A DNA stretch of 5,292 bases from Bacillota bacterium (GTDB taxonomy: Bacteria; Bacillota; Dethiobacteria; DTU022): contig JAAZHP010000162.1 of NCBI GenBank assembly GCA_012510625.1, positions 1 through 5,292 on the forward strand, written 5' to 3'. The notes below the pieces were generated by a model. The model was not told where the DNA came from. It searched no databases and was given only the letters and a program-made list of their open reading frames with translations. Shown in pieces: positions 1 to 3,982 of the stretch. The first letter of the stretch is position 1. Each line of letters begins with the position of its first letter. A program made the translations under genes and the position numbers.

Positions 1-327
1 AACATCACCACTGCAGACCAGTATTTAGCAATAATCCTTCCCGGAAGAATGTACAAAGACGCGTATAAGCGCATGAACATTCATCCCAAAGTGCTCTCCA
101 GGACGCTGGAAGATGCCGGCACGCTCACATCTCCTCTTTTCCCCTGGAACACCTGCGGCGCTTTTGTCGGGTCGGTGCTAGGCGTCAATCCCTTTGCCTA
201 CTTGCCCTATGCCATTCTTAACTGGTTAAATTCAATCATAGCCATAATATACGGCTATACGAAATTCAAAATAGCGTATTTGGACGAAACAAAAGAAGAA
301 ACAACAGGAGAAAGTATAAAGGCGTAG
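1..327 (+). CDS. nhaC: NhaC-family Na+/H+ antiporter, C-terminal part
   Basis: The reading frame is open from base 1 and gives the last 108 residues of a membrane protein; the start lies left of the window. Directly visible is the block TLEDAGTLTSPLFPWNTCGA (about residues 46-65 of the visible part), which matches the conserved C-terminal region of NhaC antiporters as I know it. It is followed by two hydrophobic stretches (around GAFVGSVLGVNPFAYLPYAI and WLNSIIAIIYGY) and a short charged tail rich in Lys/Glu that should be cytoplasmic. NhaC proteins sit in the cytoplasmic membrane and exchange Na+ for H+; full members are roughly 450-500 residues, so about a quarter is present. Two hairpins follow the stop, so it is probably not transcribed with the genes to the right. 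Its base composition is more AT-rich than the operon downstream. The family call is fairly sure; ion specificity is not visible. Confidence 0.85.
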   Translation, partial: NITTADQYLAIILPGRMYKDAYKRMNIHPKVLSRTLEDAGTLTSPLFPWNTCGAFVGSVLGVNPFAYLPYAILNWLNSIIAIIYGYTKFKIAYLDETKEETTGESIKA

Positions 328-338
328 CGCGCATCACC

Positions 339-368
339 GGAAGAGGCGGCTCATGGGCCGCCTCTTCC
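339..368 (+). terminator. 12-bp perfect hairpin after nhaC (terminator-like)
   Basis: Bases 339-350 (GGAAGAGGCGGC) are exactly complementary to 357-368, leaving a six-base loop. The hairpin lies 12 bases after the antiporter stop. It is GC-rich and stable but lacks a following T-run, so it may be an mRNA 3'-end stabiliser or a weak terminator working with the next hairpin. Confidence 0.6.
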
Positions 369-420
369 TATGGCCGGGCAAATAGAGAAATCAGTTGCTT
401 TTTATACGCCACCGCATCCT

Positions 421-457
421 CCTCCCGCTTGTTTAACGCATGCGGGAGGCTGTTTTT
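421..457 (+). terminator. Intrinsic terminator
   Basis: CCTCCCGC at 421-428 pairs perfectly with GCGGGAGG at 442-449 across a 13-base loop. CTGTTTTT follows immediately, giving the GC-stem plus T-run shape of a Rho-independent terminator on the + strand. It most likely ends the nhaC transcript and isolates it from the antiterminator gene. Confidence 0.75.
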
Positions 458-530
458 GCAAACATCCGGTGCTGAGGCCCCCGTAGAAGATAACATGAGT
501 AAACTCCCCGCAATGACATTGCCACAGAGG

Positions 531-544
531 CAGGAATAATCCTG
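531..544. repeat. Imperfect palindrome CAGGAATAATCCTG
   Basis: CAGGA (531-535) and TCCTG (540-544) are inverted around ATAA. The surroundings (GGCAGGAATAATCCTGACGG and then GAAGAAGTGTTATTT) look like a dispersed intergenic element rather than coding DNA. Only one copy is in the window, so neither dispersal nor an operator role can be shown. Confidence 0.3.
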
Positions 545-616
545 ACGGCAGAAGAAGTGTTATTTGTTGCATTCCCGGTATAGCCAGGGTAGTGTATAAG
601 GTAAAATCCCCCCCGG

Positions 617-637
617 CCCCCCTTTAGAAAAGGGGGG
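617..637. repeat. CCCCCCTTT-AGA-AAAGGGGGG palindromic repeat
   Basis: Nine bases (617-625) are perfectly inverted at 629-637 around a three-base loop, and a second C-run (608-614) sits just upstream. The arrangement AAATCCCCCC-N2-CCCCCC-TTT...AAA-GGGGGG resembles a widespread family of short dispersed intergenic palindromes known in many bacteria, whose translation gives KGGxGG peptides. It has no coding potential. It could act as a transcript hairpin but has no T-run on the + strand. Confidence 0.7.
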
Positions 638-729
638 AGTATAGTTGCCTTTTGCAAAGGGAGTATGGGTTCTTTTGCAAAGAGAGTATGGGTTGCTTTT
701 GCGGGGGGAGTATGGAGAAGGGGAAGTAT
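637..729. repeat. Degenerate tandem array, period about 24 bp, four to five units
   Basis: The core GAGTAT recurs at 637, 661, 684 and 708 (steps of 24, 23 and 24 bases). A decayed fifth copy, GAAGTAT, is at 723. Between cores lies a recurring GGGTT-CTTTTGCAAA-type segment (TTGCCTTTTGCAAA, TTCTTTTGCAAA, TTGCTTTTGCGG). Each unit echoes the right half of the adjacent C-rich palindrome (CTTT...AAAGGGGGGAG), so the array probably arose by slippage or repeated insertion of that element. It ends about 10 bases before the Shine-Dalgarno of the antiterminator gene. Confidence 0.65.
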
Positions 730-740
730 GTGCTTTTACC

Positions 741-747
741 GGAGGGG
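741..747 (+). promoter_or_regulatory. Ribosome binding site that fixes the antiterminator start
   Basis: GGAGGGG at 741-747 lies seven bases (counted from GGAGG) before ATG 753. The open frame extends a further 36 codons upstream, but those codons translate the tandem repeat array and have no family similarity. This site therefore decides for the internal start at 753. Confidence 0.75.
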
Positions 748-752
748 TTTCG

Positions 753-1316
753 ATGCAAGATAGGCTGCACCGCATTATTGAAAATCATCCTGTAATACCG
801 GCGCTGAAAGACGACCGGGGGCTGCAGGCCGTCCTCAATTCGGATTTTCAAATTGTCTTTATCCTTTACGGCAGCATATCAGACATTGGCGAAATTACGG
901 AGAAGGTGAAGCGCAGCGGCAAGATGGCCTTTGTCAACGTTGATTTGATCGAGGGCTTCGCCAATAAAGAGATCGTGATTCAGTATATGAAAAAATATAC
1001 GGCCGCCGAGGGCATTCTCAGCGGGAAGGCTTCCATGATCAAGGCCGCCAGGGAGCAGGGCTTTTACACGGTGCACCGGCTCTTTGTCATCGACTCATTC
1101 TCTTTCGATAACCTGGACCGGCAAATTGAAATATCAAGGCCGGATTACCTGGAAATTCTGCCGGGCTGGCCCAAGCTGGTGACATGGGTGATGGAGAAGA
1201 CTGACATCCCCATTATTTCCGGCGGTCTCATCTGCTGCAAGGAAGATGCCATTGCCGCGCTGAAGGCAGGCGCCGTCGCCGTATGCTCCACGAACCCCGA
1301 GGTCTGGTCCGCCTGA
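753..1316 (+). CDS. glpP: GlpP/YgcP-family antiterminator (glycerol-3-phosphate-responsive type)
   Basis: This is a 187-residue protein, the usual length for GlpP, an RNA-binding regulator with a TIM-barrel-like fold. Bacillus subtilis GlpP binds glycerol-3-phosphate and prevents termination in glp leader RNAs. Recognised blocks are HPVIPALKD (12-20), VNVDLIEGF (61-69), GILSGKASMIKAA (86-98), HRLFVIDS (107-114), DYLEILPG (131-138), IPIISGGLI (152-160) and ALKAGAVAV (169-177), the last two forming the expected phosphate-binding end of the barrel. As I recall the B. subtilis protein, position 62 is usually His (here Asn), 107 usually Gln (here His) and 161-162 Arg-Thr (here Cys-Cys), so the ligand may not be glycerol-3-phosphate. 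No glycerol kinase, facilitator or GlpD gene is present. The neighbours are YgcW/YgcE/YgcU-type genes, matching E. coli YgcP, a GlpP-family protein in the same neighbourhood. ATG 753 was chosen from its ribosome binding site. Family sure, ligand unknown. Confidence 0.88.
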   Translation: MQDRLHRIIENHPVIPALKDDRGLQAVLNSDFQIVFILYGSISDIGEITEKVKRSGKMAFVNVDLIEGFANKEIVIQYMKKYTAAEGILSGKASMIKAAREQGFYTVHRLFVIDSFSFDNLDRQIEISRPDYLEILPGWPKLVTWVMEKTDIPIISGGLICCKEDAIAALKAGAVAVCSTNPEVWSA

Positions 1317-1345
1317 AAGATGTCACCCCCCCCAGCTCCATCTAA

Positions 1346-1416
1346 GTCATCCCGAAATGCAGGGCTTTTTTTGATCCCGGGCTGATTTGGAGATCCTTCG
1401 CTTCGCTCGGGATGAC
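1346..1416. repeat. 71-bp element with inverted ends GTCATCCCGA/TCGGGATGAC
   Basis: GTCATCCCGA at 1346-1355 is exactly inverted at 1407-1416. The right end, read on the minus strand (about 1389-1416), is GTCATCCCGAGCGAAGCGAA followed by GGATCTCC. I recognise this as a frequent dispersed intergenic repeat in several bacterial groups, whose translation gives SSRAKRRISKSARD peptides. It is too short to encode a transposase and may be a MITE- or REP-like unit. The left end is decayed after ten bases. Confidence 0.65.
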
Positions 1417-1474
1417 ATGTAAAGGGGCTCAGGATAACAAGTAAAGGGGCTCACGATGACAAGAAGGGCCTGGG
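1410..1474. repeat. 22-bp tandem duplication with a decayed third copy
   Basis: Bases 1410-1431 and 1432-1453 are 22-base direct repeats differing at two positions (GGATGACATG versus GGATAACAAG, both followed by TAAAGGGGCTCA). A shortened third copy (CGATGACAAGAAGGGCC) starts at 1454. The first unit overlaps the right end of the GTCATCCCGA element, suggesting local duplication from that end. Confidence 0.7.
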
Positions 1475-1522
1475 TGGCAACAGCTGCGTCCCCGGCGTCA
1501 CACCTAGCCCATAAAGTCATAA

Positions 1523-1557
1523 AGTGGGACAAACAGGTACGTCCCTAGCGTCCCACT
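1523..1557. repeat. AGTGGGAC...GTCCCACT inverted repeat
   Basis: Eight-base arms at 1523-1530 and 1550-1557 are perfectly inverted around a 19-base centre that contains another GTCCC (1541-1545), allowing an alternative shorter hairpin. It looks like a dispersed palindromic element. It lies 13 bases upstream of the operon's -35 box, so it could also influence that promoter. Only one copy is visible. Confidence 0.6.
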
Positions 1558-1569
1558 CAGCTTTATCCA

Positions 1570-1598
1570 TTGACAATTGAACAATTGGATTCTATACT
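1570..1598 (+). promoter_or_regulatory. Sigma-A promoter of the ygcW-ygcE-ygcU-like operon
   Basis: TTGACA (1570-1575, perfect -35) and TATACT (1593-1598, five of six matches to TATAAT) are separated by exactly 17 bases. A start point near G1605 is expected, seven bases after the -10. This places the whole terminator/antiterminator leader inside the transcript and gives a 5' untranslated region of about 100 bases before the dehydrogenase gene. Confidence 0.85.
1574..1587. promoter_or_regulatory. Candidate operator: CAATTGAACAATTG in the promoter spacer
   Basis: Two CAATTG palindromes (1574-1579 and 1582-1587) flank AA, giving a 14-base near-perfect dyad that overlaps the end of the -35 box and fills most of the spacer. 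A repressor bound there would block RNA polymerase. No DNA-binding regulator gene is in the window, and AT-rich spacers can show such symmetry by chance, so this is a suggestion only. Confidence 0.35.
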
Positions 1599-1604
1599 GG
1601 AAGT

Positions 1605-1636
1605 GAATTACTAGCGAGACGAGAGAAAAGTAATTC
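1605..1636 (+). promoter_or_regulatory. Candidate antiterminator hairpin in the leader RNA
   Basis: GAATTAC (1605-1611) is perfectly complementary to GTAATTC (1630-1636), with an 18-base purine-rich loop containing GCGAGACGAGAGAAAA. The first arm begins at the predicted transcription start. The second arm uses G1630 of the terminator's outer stem and TTC of its inner stem, and the loop holds the rest of the terminator's 5' arm, so the two folds compete. I infer that the adjacent GlpP-like protein stabilises this form, or otherwise masks 1612-1630, when its ligand is present. Confidence 0.5.
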
Positions 1637-1667
1637 CCGAGGGGAAGTGTGCTTTTCTCTTTTTTTT
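1622..1667 (+). terminator. Leader intrinsic terminator, probable GlpP-type antitermination target
   Basis: AGAGAAAAG (1622-1630) pairs over nine bases with CTTTTCTCT (1652-1660), and an inner stem TTCCC/GGGAA (1634-1638 with 1642-1646) stiffens the loop. T8 (1660-1667) follows at once. The structure lies between the promoter and the dehydrogenase start, so it would end transcription before the operon unless overridden. B. subtilis glp leaders have the same plan: promoter, inverted repeat with T-run, then gene, with GlpP relieving termination. A GlpP homologue is encoded about 300 bases upstream. Confidence 0.75.
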
Positions 1668-1704
1668 CGCCTTTTGTACAACCATAGAAGCGAACGGAGG
1701 GATA

Positions 1705-2484
1705 ATGGTGGGTATGGGGGATTTCTCCATGGACTTTTTTTCGCTGAAAGGGAAGAACGCCATTGTCACCGGCGGCAACACCGGACTGGGGCAGGCCTTT
1801 TCACTGGCCCTGGCCAAGGCCGGCGCCAACGTGTTCATCCCGAGCATTCAAAAAGATGATGAGATTGTCTCCCTCATCGAGGCTGAAGGGGCAAAAGGAG
1901 CCTGTTTACACGTTGATCTTATCCAGAGCGGCGCCGCCGCGAAGGTGATCCGCTCCTGCGTGGATGCCTTCGGCTCCGTGGATATCCTGGTCAACAGCGC
2001 CGGCCTCTGCATCAATGAGAAGGATGTCCTCTCCTTCGGCCGGAAACAGTGGGATCTCATGACGGCAATTAACTTTACCGCGCCCTTCGAGCTGAGCTAC
2101 GAAGCGGCCAAATTCATGATTCCGCAGCACAGCGGCAAGATTATCAATATCTGTTCTCTCTTTTCATTCCTGGGCGGCCGCTGGTCCCCCGCCTATGCGG
2201 CCACCAAGCACGGACTGGCCGGGCTCACCAAGGCCTACAGCGACGAGCTGGCGGAGTATAACATCCAGGTAAACGGCATTGCTCCGGGCTACTATGCCAC
2301 GGAAATTACCGCCGATACCAGGCGCGACCCTGAAGCAAACAAGAGAGTCCTTGACCATATTCCTGCCGGCCGCTGGGGCGAGCCCCTGGACCTCATGGGC
2401 GCCCTGGTTTTCCTGGCCTCCAGGGCCTCCGACTACATCAACGGCCATATCCTGGTGGTCGACGGCGGCTACCTGGTCCGGTAA
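1705..2484 (+). CDS. ygcW: SDR-family NAD(P)-dependent dehydrogenase, YgcW/KduD-like
   Basis: This is a 259-residue classical short-chain dehydrogenase. Visible are the dinucleotide motif TGGNTGLG (22-29), NSAG (97-100) and the catalytic set Asn123, Ser151, Tyr164 and Lys168 (YAATK), with a C-terminal VVDGGYLVR. The blocks MDFFSLKGKNAIVTGG, QAFSLALAKAGANVFIPS, SGKIINICSLFSFLGG and IPAGRWGEPLDLMGA match E. coli YgcW closely as I remember it. They also resemble KduD (2-deoxy-D-gluconate 3-dehydrogenase) more distantly. It should be a soluble cytoplasmic enzyme oxidising a hydroxyl of a polyol, sugar or sugar acid; the substrate is not deducible. No acidic residue is obvious after the second strand (VFIPSIQ), so NAD versus NADP preference is unclear. 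GGAGG (1696-1700) lies four bases before ATG 1705; GTG 1708 would have better spacing. It is the first gene after the leader terminator, 42 bases before the kinase start. Confidence 0.9.
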   Translation: MVGMGDFSMDFFSLKGKNAIVTGGNTGLGQAFSLALAKAGANVFIPSIQKDDEIVSLIEAEGAKGACLHVDLIQSGAAAKVIRSCVDAFGSVDILVNSAGLCINEKDVLSFGRKQWDLMTAINFTAPFELSYEAAKFMIPQHSGKIINICSLFSFLGGRWSPAYAATKHGLAGLTKAYSDELAEYNIQVNGIAPGYYATEITADTRRDPEANKRVLDHIPAGRWGEPLDLMGALVFLASRASDYINGHILVVDGGYLVR

Positions 2485-2513
2485 GGACCTCCGGCCGATA
2501 AACAAAGAGAGGC

Positions 2514-2518
2514 GGTGG
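2514..2518 (+). promoter_or_regulatory. Ribosome binding site deciding the kinase start
   Basis: GGTGG at 2514-2518 is eight bases before ATG 2527. The frame also offers GTG 2515, but that codon lies inside this site and only two bases after the nearest AGAGG, so it is unlikely to be used. The protein beginning at 2527 (MGKKYLIGVDGGSQ) matches the usual N-terminus of the family. Confidence 0.6.
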
Positions 2519-2526
2519 AAGCAGCC

Positions 2527-3960
2527 ATGGGAAAGAAGTACTTAATCGGAGTAGACGGCGGCTCGCAGAGCTCCAAGGTGGTCATCTTCGACCTGGAGGG
2601 GAATATCATCTGCGAGGGAAGGCAGGAGCTAAGGCCCATGCACCTGCCCGAGCCGGGCGTAGCGGAGCATCCCGATGATGACCTCTGGGATTCGCTGGTG
2701 GCGGCAAGCCGCCAGGCCATGGAGAGATTTCCCGGCAGCAAGGCCGATATTATAGGGCTGGGCCTCTGCACCATCCGCTGCTGCCGGGTTTTGCTTAAGG
2801 AAGACGGCAGCCTGGCGGCGCCGGTAATCAGCTGGATGGACCTGCGCCTCGCCAGGCCCTACGAGCACCTCAATCCCGAGGTCAAATACGTGACCACCAC
2901 CACCGGCTATATGACGCACCGGCTTACGGGAGAATTCAACGATACGGCGGCCAACTACGAGGGCCAGTGGCCCATCGACAAGGATACATGGCAGTGGAGC
3001 GAAGACGAGGCCGTCATCAAGCAGTACAATATCCCGCGGGAGATGCTCTTCAACCTGCTGCCCCCGGCCAGGATTGCCGGCTACCTCACCGAGGAGGCCG
3101 CTGCGGCCACCGGCTTTCCGGCAGGCATACCGGTAGCAACCACGGCCAACGACAAGGCCGTGGAAGCGCTGGGGGCGGGGCTGCTTCCCGGGAACACGGC
3201 CCTCATCTCCCTGGGCACCTATATCACGGGCATGGTGCACGGTCATAAGAACGTGAAGGAGGCCACCAGCTTCTTTACCAACCTTGCCTCCGTGCCCTAC
3301 CAGTATCTTTACGAAAGCGGCGGCATCCGCAGGGGCATGTGGACAGTGAGCTGGTTCAAGGATCTGCTCGGCGATGAGCTGGCCCTCAAGGCAGAAGCCC
3401 GGGGCTTGACCCCGGAAGACTACTTGAACGAGATCGCCGCCGCGGTGCCCGCCGGCAGCGACGGGCTGATGACTGTGCTGGAGTGGCTGGCCCCGCCGGA
3501 GAAGCCTTATAAAAGGGGCCTTATGATCGGCTTTGACGCTCGCCATAGCGCCGCCCACATCTTCCGTTCCATCCTGGAGGGCATCGCCCTGACCATGAAA
3601 AACCACGTTGAGGCCATGTGCGCGGAGCTGGGCCTGACGCTGGAGCGGATCATCGTCTCCGGGGGTGGTTCCAGCGGCGACCTCTTCATGCAAATTTTCG
3701 CCGATGTTTTCGGCCTCCCCGCCTGCAGAAACTTGGTCAACAGCTCGGCCGGCCTGGGCTCGGCCATCTGCGCCGCCCTGGCCCTGGGCGTTTTTAATGA
3801 CTACCGCGAGGCCGTGGCCAGGATGGTGCGGGTGCGGGATGTTTTCCAGCCCGACGAGGCCAGCCACGCCCTCTACCGGCGCATGAACGAAGAAGTTTAC
3901 CGGCACATTACCCGTTATAGCGACGAAATATTGAAAAAGGCACACCCCATTTTTGGCTAA
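2527..3960 (+). CDS. ygcE: FGGY-family carbohydrate kinase, YgcE-like
   Basis: This is a 477-residue cytoplasmic kinase of the FGGY family, which transfers phosphate from ATP to sugars or polyols (glycerol, xylulose, ribulose and others). The first phosphate loop is visible as DGGSQSSK (10-17). The substrate-side motif SWMDLR has Trp103, Asp105 and Arg107. The likely catalytic base is Asp209 in TTANDKAVEALGAG, the second phosphate region is LISLGT just after it, and the adenosine loop is SGGGSSGDLFMQIFADVFGLPA with Gly379-381. RCCRVLLK, GIRRGMWTVSW and PYKRGLMIGFD match E. coli YgcE, an uncharacterised FGGY kinase, better than the glycerol kinases or xylulokinases I can recall. It has no membrane segments. 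It lies 42 bases after the dehydrogenase and 22 before the oxidase, so the three are almost certainly co-transcribed. In the inferred pathway it phosphorylates the substrate or its oxidised product, perhaps generating the inducer. GTG 2515 is an alternative start (481 residues). Substrate unknown. Confidence 0.9.
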   Translation: MGKKYLIGVDGGSQSSKVVIFDLEGNIICEGRQELRPMHLPEPGVAEHPDDDLWDSLVAASRQAMERFPGSKADIIGLGLCTIRCCRVLLKEDGSLAAPVISWMDLRLARPYEHLNPEVKYVTTTTGYMTHRLTGEFNDTAANYEGQWPIDKDTWQWSEDEAVIKQYNIPREMLFNLLPPARIAGYLTEEAAAATGFPAGIPVATTANDKAVEALGAGLLPGNTALISLGTYITGMVHGHKNVKEATSFFTNLASVPYQYLYESGGIRRGMWTVSWFKDLLGDELALKAEARGLTPEDYLNEIAAAVPAGSDGLMTVLEWLAPPEKPYKRGLMIGFDARHSAAHIFRSILEGIALTMKNHVEAMCAELGLTLERIIVSGGGSSGDLFMQIFADVFGLPACRNLVNSSAGLGSAICAALALGVFNDYREAVARMVRVRDVFQPDEASHALYRRMNEEVYRHITRYSDEILKKAHPIFG

Positions 3961-3982
3961 AAACAAGAGGAGGAGTTAGAAG

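Larger units (their letters stand above)
458..752. other. Repeat-bearing intergenic spacer upstream of the antiterminator gene
   Basis: This stretch has no credible gene. Open frames on both strands here translate to low-complexity, repeat-derived peptides of the PPFxKGGxGG type, a familiar artefact of C-rich palindromic repeats. It holds an imperfect palindrome (531-544), a C-rich hairpin (617-637), a degenerate tandem array (637-729) and the ribosome binding site of the next gene. I find no convincing sigma-A promoter. TATAAG at 595-600 is a possible -10, but the hexamer 17 bases upstream (TTCCCG, 572-577) is a poor -35. Confidence 0.6.
1317..1569. other. Repeat-rich spacer between the antiterminator gene and the operon promoter
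   Basis: No gene is supportable here; a minus-strand frame (1347-1532) only translates repeat DNA. The spacer opens with C8 (1326-1333) and then carries a 71-bp element with 10-bp inverted ends, a 22-bp tandem duplication and an AGTGGGAC/GTCCCACT hairpin, listed separately. A T7 run at 1366-1372 follows only a weak CCC/GGG pairing (1351-1353 with 1362-1364), so I do not call a terminator for the upstream gene. Confidence 0.6.

Noticed and set aside
608..729. CRISPR-like array
   Set aside because: The units are contiguous, degenerate and about 24 bp long with no unique spacers, and no cas genes are visible.
645..752. A longer antiterminator protein starting at ATG 645
   Set aside because: The 36 extra codons translate a degenerate tandem repeat, have no family similarity, and ATG 753 has its own ideal Shine-Dalgarno.
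433..851. Several short minus-strand frames with PPFxKGGxGG-like peptides
   Set aside because: These are translations of the C-rich palindrome and its tandem derivatives, a known source of spurious gene calls.
1351..1372. Intrinsic terminator for the antiterminator gene (T7 at 1366-1372)
   Set aside because: Only a three-base CCC/GGG stem precedes the T-run, too weak to call.
1346..1416. Insertion sequence
   Set aside because: The inverted ends are only 10 bp and enclose 51 bp with no transposase coding capacity; it is at most a MITE- or REP-like element.
1560..1704. Catabolite-repression (cre) operator
   Set aside because: No good match to the TGWAANCGNTNWCA consensus could be found around the promoter or leader.
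2629..3966. A 445-codon open frame on the minus strand opposite the kinase gene
   Set aside because: It lies antisense to a kinase with all FGGY motifs in place, and its translation is low in recognisable domains and rich in Gly/Ala/His as expected for a GC-rich antisense shadow.
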